Assembly: GCF_000150275.1 (NCBI RefSeq)
Contig: NW_002060943.1
Location: 6,874,299 to 6,938,298, forward strand
Source of the DNA: Trichoplax adhaerens
Lineage: Eukaryota > Placozoa > Uniplacotomia > Trichoplacea > Trichoplacidae
Direction of reading: 5' to 3'
DNA length: 64,000 bases
Shown: in pieces, positions 10,260-24,639 of the stretch
How positions within the stretch are numbered: position 1 is the stretch's first letter
Layout: every line of letters starts with the position of its first letter
Translations under genes and position numbers: made by a program
Notes under the pieces: generated by a model
The model's database searches: none
Told to the model about the DNA's origin: nothing
What the model saw: only the letters and a program-made list of their open reading frames with translations

Positions 10260-13216
10260 ATGTCCAATACTGTCGAAGATAAATCAAAAGCCAATGAACA
10301 ATCCGATTCAGAAAAAAATCAAATCGATGACGAAAAAAATGCGGATCAGTCGACCCGATTTGGTTGGTTTAGTTTTAGACCTGATTATTTGCAATTCTTT
10401 AATTCACCTCCATGGCTATTAGCTCTGCTATGCTTTTATGCTGTGGTAGTCAACTTAGAGCTGCTAGGCTTTCGTGGTGTTGCTGTACTACAAATTGAAA
10501 AACGATTCAACATGACTTCGACATTAGCCGGTTCAATTATGAGTACTGTCGATATTTCCAACGGACTTTGCGGTGTTATGTTGTCATACTATGTTGGACA
10601 ACGCCATAAAAGTAAATGGATTGGCTATGGGATCATCTGTCTCAGTATTGGCTCGGTTATATTTATTCTACCCCATTTCATAGCTGGACCATATTATTAC
10701 AGCGAATTGGTGGTCAATGCTACACGAACTACATCGACGATGTGTAACGTTGATCCTTCTAATGCTTCCAGTGCTGCCTGTGCTAGTGCTACTAGTCAGA
10801 GTACACCATGGACCTACCCAATGATATTTGTTCTAGGTCTTGTACTTTGCGGCATTGGTTATAGCATTCAGTATAGCGTAGGCTTAGCCTATATTGATGA
10901 AAACGTTAGCCCTATAATTTCACCAGTATATGTCTCTATCTTTCATATGGTAGCTGTATTAGGACCAACATTAGGCTTCGTGATAGGTGGAGCTTTTAGC
11001 AATATTTATGTTGATTGGCCAGCTACTGCAAATGGTAGGTTAAGTTATGGAATTACATTTACAGTGCAAATAGTCAAAGATAATCACTATCATTTTTCAT
11101 TAAACTTCGTACTGAATCGATTTTACTACTATGTATGGAAATACCTCAGTTTAATATTTTATTCCAAGTCTTGTACAGTATTATATATCATGAAATAAGT
11201 AGTTGAAATACATAAGTTAAATATTAGTACTAAAATAATCTTCGTTCCAGCAATTGTATATAATTAAATCATGTCTAAATAATTTATCATTATAGACCTT
11301 CAACCAAATGATCCCCGATGGATTGGTGCTTGGTGGTTAGGATATTTAATTGTGGGTCTTATTGCCTTTGTATCTTCACTATTCATCTTTGCATATCCCT
11401 ACCACTTACCTACTTATCAAAAAAGTAAAGCGAAAAGGCTTGCTATGACTAAATCAGTTAAAAGAGTTGATAATAAGTACGGCAAACGTTGGGCTGATTT
11501 TCCTCGTGCATTCTATGAAGTCATTAGCAATCGAATATTTCTATTAGCAGTCATGGGACTAAGCCTGGACCAAATTCCAACAATCGGTCTTGTCACATTT
11601 TTACCAAAATATATTCAATCACAAAGTGGAGCATCTTTACTTCTATCAACAATATTGACCGCAGTAACCGCTGTCATTAGTGCTGCTGTCGGACAAGTAG
11701 CGGTACGTTAAATATTCTACCTACTGCATTGTAATCTCACCTACCTGACGTACTTTAAATAAGAAGTTAGATTTGTATTAATCTAGATTCATTTGCATAA
11801 TGTGATCACCTAAATTTTAATTATTTGGTGTTAAATATATCATACAGAGCGGAATTATCCTTAAGCGCTGGAAGATAGTAGGCTCCAAGATATCTCGCTT
11901 CTGTTTCTACGCCTGTGTAGCCAACGTAATATCTTCCTGTATTTTCCTGATCTCCTGCCATAATCCCAACATTGCAGGCGTTTACGTTCCTTATCCATCA
12001 CCATCCAATAATACAAGTATAATCCGCTCACAGTATGTTGGATTTTGCTTTATTTGGTTTAAGTAACAATAATGAGGATAAACTGAAATTAAAGTCATAC
12101 TGATTTTATCTTCTTAGAGCTGTATCTTCAATACAACCACTGGCAACATGCAATGCGAAGTGCTATTGTGATAGCAGCTTATTCAGTCCAGTTTGTGGCG
12201 CTAACGGAATGACTTATCAGTCTCCTTGTCATGCTGGATGTAGTTCCATGGTTACTATCAGCAACGCTCCTACAGGCGTAAGTTTTTCATATTAGCTACA
12301 GCAATAATACATACAGTCCTGCTTAATTCCTCAAAAACTTAAAAACCTGTTAGATTGGTTACGTTTGTACTCTTAATGAACTAATATTTATACGACGATT
12401 AATTCAATTTTAATTTTTTTACTTATTATTATTTGTAGAACTATTCCAAATGTAGTTGTATTAATCCTGAAGCTGAAAATATCGCCAGGAGAGGAATTTG
12501 CACTGGTGAAAGTTGTGGATTGATGTATCCATTGCTAATAGGAATCATGGTCATGGTAGTTAGTACCTCCATATCATTCTCACCCACAATAGCAGTAATT
12601 TTAAGGTGACTAAAGTAATTGCTTCAGAAATTCATAATTATCGCTATCAATTTAATATTGCGGAAATTGTCGAAATTTGCTAGCTAAGTATATGTAATAT
12701 CGAGAAACAGTTAAATTTAATTAAATTACTTGGATATTATTTTATCTAATTTAAAAACAGCAATAATTTTAATTTCTTAAACTAAAAACTTTAACCAAAC
12801 CTAGGAGTATTCCGGAAAGTCAGACTACGTTTGCAATGGGAGTTGAAGGCCTCATCTATAGAATACTAGGAGGACTGCTTGGCCCAGTAGTCTATGGATA
12901 TGTTATGGACGCTTCCTGCATATTATGGAATGAGAGATGCAATGTAAGACAATTTTGTTGGCGCTATGACAACGCCAGGCTAGGGTTGTATATGTTTACA
13001 GCAACAATCATCTGCAAAGCCATTAAATTGGTGATTTATGGCTTTCTGTGGTACTTCCATAAGCAGCAAGAAGATCTTGCAGCAGCGGCGGCAGCTGCAG
13101 ATCAGGGAGAGAAACAGGCTGAAGATGCAAAACATGATGAAAAAGAGATAGAGGTTAAAGTCCACAATGATCGGGCAACTGATAATTCACCTCAAAATAT
13201 GGAATCACAAATTTAA
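10260..13216 (+). CDS. OATP/SLCO-family organic anion transporter, gene B (6 exons, 701 aa)
   Basis: Exons 10260-11034, 11296-11702, 11848-12032, 12118-12277, 12439-12605 and 12805-13216 join in frame to 2106 nt, with GT-AG at every junction and phases 1,0,2,0,2. The product has the family layout. A charged cytoplasmic leader (1-32) precedes F-G-W-F-S-F-R-P-D-Y-L-Q and the first helix. Exon 1 covers about five helices and ends at D-W-P-A. The OATP signature D-P-R-W-I-G-A-W-W-L-G-Y-L is at 264-276. A Kazal-like domain at about 466-497 (C467, C471, C473, C482, C493, C497) is followed by C514, C516, C530 and C535 in the large extracellular loop. The last helices and a 50-residue Ala/Glu-rich tail follow. 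Length fits the family (640-720). Probable role: sodium-independent uptake of organic anions at the plasma membrane; substrate unknown. Close relatives are gene A and the pseudogene upstream. Confidence 0.93.
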
Positions 13217-13529
13217 GTTACCAATAAAGAATATCTGTTCGATTAGCGGATGTTATCTATTGATATTGTCATGTTTAAATTTAAGGTTGAAATTGGATTT
13301 AAATGCTGAAAAACAGAAAATATAGCTCTTTTGCCTTGTGTTATGCCAATTCCTCTTGTACTTATATCTAGCTAGCTAGAACTCAAATACTATAAAATAT
13401 ATTTAGACGCTAGTTTGGATAAAATTACGTCATATTAAGTACCATACTAAATTAATTATCCCATATTATTCTGCAATTATAAAATGTATTGTATACTTTT
13501 CGTAGAATGATGACCTTGATCAGATTTTA

Positions 13530-13535
13530 AATAAA
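13530..13535 (+). promoter_or_regulatory. Probable polyadenylation signal of gene B
   Basis: AATAAA in the context TTTTAAATAAATAT, matching the one downstream of gene A. Another AATAAA at 13223-13228 lies only 7 bp after the stop and is a weaker candidate. Confidence 0.45.
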
Positions 13536-14781
13536 TATTTCTACCTGTATTGTCATGATGGTATCCCATAGTTATCGATATTACTAATATAAACTGGCTT
13601 GTCTAGTATCCTTGATTTCAAGTAATATTTCAAGTTGACTAGTAACCAAAATGGTATATTTAACAGCCAAATTTAGAGCTATTTCTCTCCATGAGTATCC
13701 AACATATTTAAATAATAGTAGCTAAACACGAAGCATATTGATGGACTTCAACAAACTATATTGATCAGATGCTGTAAAATGGTTGTTTTCGAGCATATAT
13801 AAAAAATTGCGGCTTTGATATATTAAAAAGGCCTAAATTGGGGATATCTATGCTGCATATAGTTTCCTATTGGGCTTAAAATATTTTGCCTACTAACGAA
13901 ATTAATCCTACAACCATTTTGATAAAACAGCTCGACAGGTAAAAGATTACTAGTATAGATACATAAATTGCTTTGAATAAACTTTGATACTGATTGGAAT
14001 TATCCTTTAGTAAGAACAAAGAGCGACTGTTACAGTTTATTAGTTGCAGTTATATTGATTAATATCTCAGTAGTAGCCGTATACAGGCATATCTTTTAAA
14101 GAACACATATTTACTAACATTAATATTGAAAACGATTATAATTCCTTGATATTTATTATTTTTCAATTCAATATTGACGTCATAATATTAATAACAGTTA
14201 GATAAACAAATAGGAAGTTTTACATGTTACTTATGTTTATTCTGTATACACAAAAAGAGTTTGAAAGATTGATTAAAAAACCGTTGCTTGGCTTACCTAC
14301 ACTTTGTTTCTAAGGAGATCACTCCTTCTTTTTCTTGCATTTCGAATATCAGTAATAGTCAAGCATAAATATCAAAATATCAATATATTAGTTCGATAAA
14401 ATTCATGACTGTGCAGAGCTAAAATTAATTTAAAATCCCGGTAGGCTTTGATTAATAAACTCAAATTTGATAGACATCGTTGTCCAAATTTTTAACACAA
14501 AACAATCGACAACCTATGTCCAATTTCATTTGATCCAAATGACGCCATTTAATTACCGTATATTATCAAAAGAAAAGAAAGAATGAAATATAATTTAGAA
14601 AAATAATAAGATAAGCATCAATTAATCCTTGTCTGCAGACTACCGTACCTAATCTAATTCGCTTTCAATTAAAATAAACGACATCTAACAGCTATTATGA
14701 CAACATTTTCGTTAATAGCAAATGTGATACGTGCTGATAGATAAACTTTTAAGCCAAAAAGTATATAATCTTCGTTTAGTG

Positions 14782-15045
14782 ATAGTCTTGACTTGATGAT
14801 TATAATTACCACAACTGATGGTCTGATTGTAATATATTCATAGCTACAAAAAGTTTAAGAACGTTCTTGTTGGCTCTTTATAATTTCTAAGATACATGAC
14901 GCAAGAATAATGGTAGTCTTGATTTGATGATTACAATTGCCATATGCTGATACTCTGGTTATAATTTAATTTAATTCATGGTTACAGAAAGTGTAAGAGC
15001 TTTCTTGTTAGCTCTATAATTCATACGATACGTAACGCAAGATTA
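14782..15045. repeat. Tandem duplication, unit about 130-136 bp, 2 copies
   Basis: GATAGTCTTGACTTGATGAT at 14781 recurs as TGGTAGTCTTGATTTGATGA at 14911. The end of the unit, GATACATGACGCAAGA at 14891, recurs as GATACGTAACGCAAGA at about 15027. The copies differ by many substitutions and a few short indels. Confidence 0.75.
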
Positions 15046-18000
15046 GCTAATAAAAATAAAATAATTTTTTCAATTTTACTTATGCAATAGATTATATGTA
15101 TAATTAAAACTGTTATTTTGAACTTTGCTTTTAAAATAAAGGATTAGGCAAGATTTTCATCAAGATTAATAATAGAGTATCTAGTTTATTCAATAAACAA
15201 TAAAGGCAAACAACGGCAAGCTGCAGATACTCAGGTCAAAATAGCAGCAATCGCAGCGATTGGAATTACACTATCAGCTTATGATACAGTAATATCCTAT
15301 CTCAGGCAATCATAGTAGATAGTAGATAGTCATCATAGAAATAGGATACCACCAACCCCAGCAGATGACTAATTTATCGCTAAAATAAGTCAAAGATCTT
15401 GAAAACATTATATTTATGATTATCAATCTAAAGGAAGAGATGATCGCTTTTAATCTAATCAATATATTATACTTAGCTACTAGTTGATACAAAAAAAAAT
15501 AATTTAGGCTTGGACATTTTAGGCTTACTATCACAAACCTGCGCTAAAATAAATTTACTCCTTAACCTTTCTTCATTGCAAAGATAACCAATAGTTGTAT
15601 GATAATAGCTTACTTATTTATATTCTACCAGTTTGAGATCAGAATAACTAACCTTTGCTTTACAGGATTGCTTTGTTGCTACCAATTAACATGAAAGTTA
15701 TGTTTACTTTGCTTGTTTCATTAATTATACTTTTATCAGTTTACATTTAACACCGATTTCCTATCTATCTATGAAGAGAATGGACATCCTCTAAATTACT
15801 TTTATTACCTGCATTGCTAATACTACATTTTACAATATTTTTACTTACTTGTACTACCTTATTGCTTATACAATAAGAAAAATTTAGTTCCGATCAGTAG
15901 TTTAAGCTATCTGCACACTAGTATTAAAGTCAATTTACAAACGGTATTTCATTGCTAATACTCTGTGATTCGCTGCTTACTTTAGTTCCGTCCATTTGAC
16001 TCTACTTGTTCGTGATTAGAAAATACTGTATAACAAGCAGCTATACTAACTACGTTGGCCTATGCGACAAAATAAACTGCCTCTTCATTTAATTATCGAC
16101 TTTATCGCGCCAAATACTATTTGATATATTTAGAGAATAAATTGCCGACTGCATTTGGCAATCTTAATGGTTTTATTGTTAGAAAATATTGGGGGTTTAT
16201 GTTTTAGTTACTCTACTTCAAAGTATTAATCTCTGAGAAGAAGAAGAATTTCATTAGTTGTGGCATTTGTTGCTATTAACCTAGGATGAGATAGCATGCT
16301 TTCTCGCAATAATAAATAATATAATTGATCTTATCTTATAGCAATTCTTCGCGCGATAAAATATAACGTTGCTTTAGGCTATCACATTGACCATTGTTTA
16401 ACTATGGAATAAATACGCGTATTGCCTTCAGTATTTGCTCGTAACTTATGATAGAATCTTACTTACTATATTATATTGACTATAATAGAACATGATGCAA
16501 ATTATTTTTGATCGTATCAGTGATATCGGTCAATTCGATATCAATCTTTACATTTATTACTAATAATCTTTCAGAAGGATAATTAGACCCACGCACTGTA
16601 ATTATTTGTATTTATTGATTCTAATTTGTTGACGCGGCATTTCGCTGATTCCATTCTTTTCTATACATTAATTGCTTTTTAATCTATTGCATATCTAAAC
16701 CAAGCTTTCTTTAAGCTATGGCATTGGTTATTACTAGTCAGAGAAATCAAAACTTTTTTTTACAGTTTACCGCTACTGATCAACGGCCAAATATAGTCAT
16801 TCTTGCAATCGTTTTTAAAATTAAACGTCCCTATTCCATCTGACAACTCCATAAGATTTTATAGGTAGGTTATACTTTTTGTTACGCATAGCTTAGTCGA
16901 GAAATTAATGCTCCAAAGTTTATTATTACTAATCGACCTTGAGGCCAACTTCTCCTTCTATTATTGTTATTGCACTTATTACCCTTTCATCTGACAAAAG
17001 AAAACCGAGACGTTAATCGTAAGCTATTTATTCCCTACCATGCCGTTCGCCTATTCTGTGTACAAATAACTCTTAGCAGTAATCAATCAGCGGTGAGAAA
17101 GAAAGATTCTTCCTTAGCACTGATTGCTGTTCGTATCTATAAGTAAGATATTCATCCTAGACCCTCATTTACTGTATTTATAGCGGTTCAAACTACTGAG
17201 AAGATCTTAGGCTCCCTATATTATTTTATTGCACTATGAATCATTAGATAGTAATATGGTGGTATAAAGCTGGCATGATTCTATCTAGCGCCATTAGTCC
17301 ATCAATAGAATAAGGACCCCTTTACCATAACAAATTGCAAGAGTAAAAGTCATCAATGCCATTCTGATTCACTTAACAGCGATTTTAGGATGAGCTAGAG
17401 TAAATATTGAAGATCTATTTGTTAATGACTGCATGACGGAATAGAATAACAAACTGTTGCAGATAGATTGCTTATCCTGATGAAAAGGCAGCGTAATTTA
17501 TTTCAAAGATAAAATAAAAGAGATTTGAAAGTATTCATAATCCAATTCTTCTAGCTTAAAGACTTGTATCTATTCATGTTTTCATTTCTTCTGTATTCAT
17601 TTCTTGATTTGAAAAGAAAGAAATTGGCAATAATTCATCCGCTTTGAAGCTTGCCTTTTGATGACGAGAAAAATTCAATCAAAGTTTCTTTTTGGTCGAA
17701 TTAGAATTAATGAACACAATAACGTTCAATCTAGGCAGGAATTACTACTGTCATGGATATTTATAGATGTCTGTATACAAATTTCGGCTTATGAAATTAA
17801 ATCTTCACGCAAGGATGACAACTCTTTCTTATTTTTCGATTATTATCATGAACCTAGACGAAGAATGCCAAAAATTCTTGCTGATTTATTTAAGTACTAG
17901 ACCAAGACAATAATTGTCCAATAGAAATGCTTTCGTTCCAACGAATTACTTGAATTAAATGATTTTTGCTAGCCTATATTCAGTGACATCAGCAGATAGG

Positions 18001-19644
18001 CCGTTGGAGAACAATTAAATTATGATTGATTTATTATCAATTCTCCTCCTACGATGTGTTTTCAAAGACTTGCCAAGAAATTCTTCATCGATATTTGTTT
18101 TCCTCATTAACCTTTAGTTTATCATAACAATATTGTTCGTTCTGCGTCATAGACTAATCAAAATCGTCCACTATCATAATATTACAATGATGATTACTAT
18201 AAACAACATCCACGTCTCCATTGTATTGACAATAATTTAACCCCTATGCTTAGCATTAAAAGATCGCCTTTACAAGTAATAAAAGAAATTAGACTACAAT
18301 TTATTAGACATTCATTCTTACTTCGCCTCTTCCTGGTGTTTTTTTATACCAACATACAGCATTGATTCGCTATTGGATATTGTAACAACGTGATAAATCG
18401 TCCAGATAGATTTCATCACGTGGAGTCAAAATGAGAAAATAATAACCTATTTATTCAGCTGTATTGACTACTTTTTTTATGTATTATCATTTCTTTACAA
18501 AATGCAATAAAATTGTATTAACTTAATGTTACTAAATTAAAGAACAAAATGGGGTTGAGTCATTTTGTGTTTTCTTCTGTAAAATAAATCATTCAAGATA
18601 GGACGTGGTAGAAAGAGAGGGAAAAGTAGCAACAGCGATAACATAATTAAGAAATGTTACAATTAATAACAACTAGTTATAATCAGTGATTAATTAGTTC
18701 TATTGGTTGACTATCCATTAGCAGTAGGCCTAGTTTAAATAGGAAATCCCCAACTCTTTGATCTTTAAGGTCCATGTATCCATATTAACAAGACTAATAA
18801 TTATACCTTGCCTGAGGCAAATTAGCGTGAGGCCCACAATTTGAATTTAACAACGGTCAATAGTTAAACAGTAGTCTGAACAATATCCAAATGTAATTAC
18901 TGTATATCAAACAAATTATTCTAACTATCATAAATAGAAATCAGCCATCGATCATAGAATGTTTAGGAACTTTTTCGATTGTATAGTTTTATTTCTTATT
19001 GTAGAAATTGCGACGTCAGAATAAACTCATTTTAAAATTGACTACCGTCATCCTGCTTTACCAAGTTGGATAAATTGATCATATTAATACAATTCTTCCC
19101 AATAACTCGGTGCGTATAGGTTAAAAAAGGTATCGAATAATTTCTACGATTACTACATTAATTAGTAGCTTCATTTAATAGTATTTTGGAGCTATTCATA
19201 CTGCATATATCCGCCTTAACTCATAGGTCTATGTTTCATTATTTACTATGACTTTAGTATCTCCTTTTACCTTGTGCTGATTCTAAACTAGAAAAAACGA
19301 AATAGTAAGATATACTCCTCTCAATTGAAATATAAATTTCTCTCCGTGCGCCGGTAACACTGTGAAGAATGATGATTTGCCTGTATTTTTCTCCCTCAAT
19401 TAAAACAAACAGTCTATTTAGCCTCTGTAGCGGCCTGAAATAACTTAAACACCGTAATAAAGGAAAAAAAGGCTACCGCTTAAGTAGAGTAATTGCCAAT
19501 TTTTTTTCGATTCTACAAATATTATGATCGTTCGACATTGAAAACTATAAATCGTTAAGACTACTTGTGTAAAGCCTATCATTAGACAGAGAAAAATACC
19601 AAAACTTCTACTAAGCATCGAGGTGATTACTCTCTCCGCTCAAA

Positions 19645-22600
19645 ATGAAGGACGTTCTTGAATCCTCCAATAGTGATAAATTCAATACTGACATTACTAA
19701 TCAACCTGAATTCGATAAAGTGGCTAACGAAACTTGTCAACAAGTTTATCATCAATCACAGTCTCTACCTAAAACGGATATCAATGGAATAGTTAATATA
19801 GACGGTATTTATCATCATCTGTATGAAAAGAACGAGAGTATGGTTTGTCATGGCGATCACAACGGCAGCAGTGACAATAGCCATCAAAGCGATGACTATA
19901 ATCCCGGCAAGAACGATGATAATAACCCCGGTAAGAACGATGATTTCCATCGCAATAATAATCATGATGTTCTGAAATATAATTGTAACGAGGAAAATCA
20001 AGCCGATGAGAGTGATAAAGTAGACAAATGTCATGATCACAACCGGCACCAACAAAATACAGACAACCATTATCCGCAAAATGGCAAACTCAAAGTCAAA
20101 TTACGTCAAAGTAAATGTGGCTACTTTAACTATCAACCAGCATGGCTTCAACAATTTAACTCCCCAAAGTACTTTTTATTTTTTTTATGCACAACCATTC
20201 TACTCGCTCATATGCAAGCTCATGGAATTAAAGCCACGATTGTACCATCTCTGGAGAAAAGATACAATATGACTTCAACTTATTTAGGAAGTATCATGAG
20301 CGTTAACGATGCTATAGGTGGTGTATGTGGCCCTTTACTAACATTTGTGATCGCCCAACGTTATAAAAATAAATGGATAGGTTGGAGTATAGTCATTACT
20401 GGGTTAGGTTTTTTAACCTTTGCGCTACCTCATTTTCTTGCTCCACTTTATCACTATAGCACATCTGAAATTACCAATAGCTTATGTTCTAATAGTAACA
20501 ATTTTACTCATACTAAATCCAATTGCTCTACTTCGGATTCATCGTCCCATTGGGTTTATACTTTTCTATTTGTTATTGCTCAATCTGCAGTCGGTTGCGG
20601 CTTGACGATACAATATTGCCTTGGTATTGCTTACTTAGATGAAAATGTTAAGCCTACAGTATCGCCATTATTTATCGCAATTATTAATATGATGTCAGTT
20701 ATCGGTACCTCTGGTGGATTATTTTTAGGCGGTATTATGAATAATATCTATATCAATTGGCCTACTATCACGACAGGTAAAATCTAGGCTAATTATCTTT
20801 AATTGAAATTCGTTACATAATACTTGGATGGCAGGATTGTTTAATCCTTTTCTTAAATAGTATTAATACATTAATTTAATGCTATGGGATCAGTATCATC
20901 ATATTACTGGAATAGTGTGCATCTATTATAATTATTTAATACAATATCCAAATAATGAGATGCAGAACCATTTTTATAGGCTGATTATTTCTAACTAAAA
21001 TTCATCAAATTATAATTAGATCTTCTTCCTTCTGATGTTAAATGGATTGGAGCTTGGTGGCTAAGCTATCTAGGCACAGGATCTGCATTATTACTGTTCG
21101 CTCCGTTATTTTTCGCTTTTCCGCATCATTTATCAACTTATAAAGATAGTAAAAGGGCAAGAAGACGGTGTCAATCGGCTGAAATTAGTAATAATGATAA
21201 ATCTTATGAAACTACTATAGGCCAACTTCTCACCGTTACAAGACAACTAGTTTGCAATTCACTATTTATGCTACCAACTATTGGTTTAACATTAGAAAAA
21301 ATTACGATCGGAGGATTAATTACATTTCTACCAAAGTATGTTCAGTCACAAACTGGCTTATCCATATTCGTATCTAGCATCGCAGGCGGAGGAGCAGTGA
21401 TTATTGGCTCCAGCGTCGGCCAATTTTTGGTAAAATCAATGTTAATAATATATAACTGGCGTGATTTCTTATTTATACTAGCAATCTTTATCTTAATTAT
21501 TGTCATCAATTAAATACCTAGTTGCTATTGCTTATATAGATGAGCTTTCAAAAATTGATTATAAATTTTTAAAATAAATTAGGGTGGATATCTTACAAAA
21601 CGATGGAAGTTACAAGGATCAGCTATTTCGAAATTTTGCGCTTACGCTTGCTTTATAAATTTTTTAACTTCGGGAGTACTGTTAATACAATGCGGAAATA
21701 TACCAATTATTGGAATTGGGTCCAATAATAATTCCAATAATTATCAGCCTAATAGTCTTAACTTATCAACGACGTATGAATAACATTATTGATAGAAAAA
21801 TTCATTTTTTTTTTGTTGCTGCTTACATTGACCAATTTAAACTGAGTCTGTAATAATGTAATAATTTTTTGATTTTCAGGTATTCTTCCGCATATGCAAC
21901 GGCAACACAGTGTAGCACTGGCTGCAATTGTCAAAATATACAATTTTCCCCTATATGTGGAAGTGATGGGTTAGTTTATGCTTCACCATGCAATGCTGGC
22001 TGCAGAACGAAATCAATCAATAGTAGGAATGAAGTGGTAATTAAGCTACAATTACATACCTGGACAATAATTATCACTTGCTTCATAAACTATAACGATT
22101 ATTGACTATAGCATTTGCGTATGAGATCAACTAAATTATGCATTCGTATTGTAATGCATTTCATCATGTGTTACCCCATTATACTACTAAGACTTCGCCT
22201 GAATTTTGTCAAGTATTAAAAGTAAAATTTATGCAAGTACAGTTATACCAACAATACCTTTAAAAGATTACGTTAACTTCAAATGATGCTGCCGGTATGC
22301 TTTCATATAAATTCATAAATAGTCAATAAATGCTATTAATTTATTAAAATAATTTGCTGCGTTTATTATTTTGATTAAAATCGACAATGACATTAATCGT
22401 ACAGTCTACTTATCAGAACTACTACAAAGGAAACAAATTGCTAACTCGCTAATGTAGATCAAAAAATGCAATTTCTAAATTAGGAACTTTCTATTTAAAA
22501 ATATCATATTTTTAACTATTGTAGTAATGGCATTTAAAATCACTGTACAATTTGAACGAATAAGCAATGTCGTATCTTGAAGCATAACTGTCCTTACATT

Positions 22601-23655
22601 ATACGTTCCTCATACTTGATGATATCAAGAAATATTTCTAAGCCACATTATCTAGATAAGCTTGGTGATTTAGGAACTGCATTTAATAAACAATATTTTT
22701 TATTAATTAACAATCCTTCTTTACTCTAACTTAACTTAGGATATAGATGTTTGAATTTTATTAGATACTAGTTTATAAATTTTGAATAAATGTAAAAATA
22801 TATCTAATTCATTTAATCCAACGAGTTGTTATCAACATTTCAATATAATTAATAATATATATATACATTTCAAAAATTACCACTTAATAGCATTTATATG
22901 ACAATTCCTTATTTCAATTTCAGGTCTTCACCAATTGCAGCTGTATCTCCAGCAATAATCTTAATATCGCTACGAATGGATACTGCCGTAAGGACTGTGA
23001 TGCAATATATCCCTTATTCATAGGCGTGTTCATATCATCTTTTGCATCATTTATCGTCGTCTCTCCAACAATTTCCATTATCCTAAGGTAATGCACTTAA
23101 CTTTGATCAGCTTACGTTTAAAATCAATAGGATAGCTTGATATTATTCAGCTACGGACTAGCTAAAGAAAAACAAACTGTGATTGCTTAGTTAAACTTAT
23201 TGCAGCTATAATCTCTGCTAAAGTCATCTAATACTGTTTTAATCTTTTCAATTTATCGAACCGCTTTTAGAAATATTCCAGAAAATCAAAGAGCGTACGG
23301 AATTGCATTGCGGGGGTTTTTTACAAAAATATTTGGCAATATTATCGGTACCATTACTATAGGTGGAATTATCGATTTTTCCTGCTCTTTATGGAACACC
23401 AACTGTAGCGATAGTAAATTCTGCTGGCAGTATGACAATGTCAAAATGTCCTTATATCTATTTGCGTGCGTTGCTATATTAAAATTTTTAAAATTACTAA
23501 CTTTTATATTGCTGTGGCATGTTCATAGTAAAGAAGAAAAAGTAGCTAGAGGGCGAGGTAAAAATGACCTACCTATGACCCCTTCTATGTCATCGTTTGC
23601 GGACTGTGATATTAACACTGTTGAAATTGGAAACAGTTATGTTACGGCTTTTTAA
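19645..23655 (+). CDS. OATP/SLCO-family organic anion transporter, gene C (6 exons, 812 aa, long N-terminal extension)
   Basis: Exons 19645-20776, 21020-21429, 21583-21773, 21880-22036, 22924-23087 and 23271-23655 join to 2439 nt with phases 1,0,2,0,2. The intron before exon 5 is long (887 bp). The first about 155 residues are hydrophilic and rich in His, Asn and Asp, including a repeated N-P-G-K-N-D-D. They are unlike the short leaders of genes B, D and E. The membrane part starts at C-G-Y-F-N-Y-Q-P-A-W-L-Q. The signature is D-V-K-W-I-G-A-W-W-L-S-Y-L at 383-395, with Lys in place of the usual Arg and Ser in place of Gly. The Kazal-like domain is at about 589-619 (C589, C593, C595, C604, C615, C619). 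N-R-A-Y-G and F-S-C-S-L-W-N mark the last exon, and the C-terminal tail is short. Start chosen at the first ATG of the open frame. Function inferred from family only. Confidence 0.92.
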
Positions 23656-23690
23656 GCAACTGCACTAATCTATAGCAATAATTGCTTTTA

Positions 23691-23696
23691 AATAAA
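23691..23696 (+). promoter_or_regulatory. Candidate polyadenylation signal of gene C
   Basis: AATAAA 36 bp after the stop of gene C. A further AATAAA occurs near 23751. Which one is used cannot be told from sequence. Confidence 0.35.
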
Positions 23697-24639
23697 TTTA
23701 TAAATTTATTTAATATTAAGTTAAAATATACATGCAGTAGTACAGTATATAATAAAATTTCAATATTAATTATTAATACACAATATAATTCCATGCTTGC
23801 TTTATCGTTCTAATTTTATGGAAATAACTCATATTCTCCATAATAATCCTTTATGTGACCGTGTGGAATTGTAAAAGAAGTAAAAAACGGACGCGTTCCA
23901 ATTTATTCTCCACCATATATTTTGACTCAATAATGACGATGCCTATAATAAGGAAAGGGTAAAATTTATAAATCATGTTGGAGATCTAGTACCCTAAATT
24001 TCAGCACTCTAAATGTTCATTCATCTCCTTAAGGCAATTTTACACTCCTTTGTGAATTATTTCCTATGAATGTCATTAGCTTTAAATTAAAATATTTACA
24101 CATAATCCATTAATTTAATAAATATGTGAGATCTTTAACGTTACGACTCTGCATTTTCAACATGCTTTTTAGCTATATAATTTAATCCTAAAAATTTTAA
24201 TCAATTATTTTCTGTGAATAAAAAGATGCTTGGTCAAGTATTTGCATTGATCATAAAAGCAGGCGAATATAATTTTTTGAATTGAATATATCCATTATGA
24301 TGATTTAAAATTGAATATGTATTAGCTTGGTCTTGATTAAGTTATTTTTATGCGTAATCTTTAGCTTCTATCCTTCTCAGAAAGACTCACTAGCTGATTA
24401 AACTTACATAATACTCCATTAAAATTTCTATTTCCATAATTCGACTCATTTTATATGGTGCAGAATACGATATGCAAAACCATCACAAACTATGAGCTAG
24501 CGTTACTTACTACAGCTACGTATGCTTTGGGGCAATACTTTTTATACTGAATAATATACTACCCAGATACTTTCTACGCCTACTAGTTAAGAGCCCTAAT
24601 GACAGTAGTCCGTTGTGCATAAAAATTCTCTAAAGAAAT

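Larger units (their letters stand above)
13217..19644. other. 6.4 kb spacer between genes B and C
   Basis: AT-rich. I find no OATP-like exon, no other recognisable coding sequence and no tRNA-like or rRNA-like structure. A frame of 80 codons at 17658-17900 (basic, no known motif) is the best local open frame but lacks support. The stretch contains the 14.8 kb tandem duplication listed separately. Confidence 0.45.

Noticed and set aside
19765-20079. 104-codon minus-strand frame opposite exon 1 of gene C
   Set aside because: A shadow of the His/Asn/Asp-rich coding segment; its Ile/Val-rich translation is what that bias gives on the other strand.
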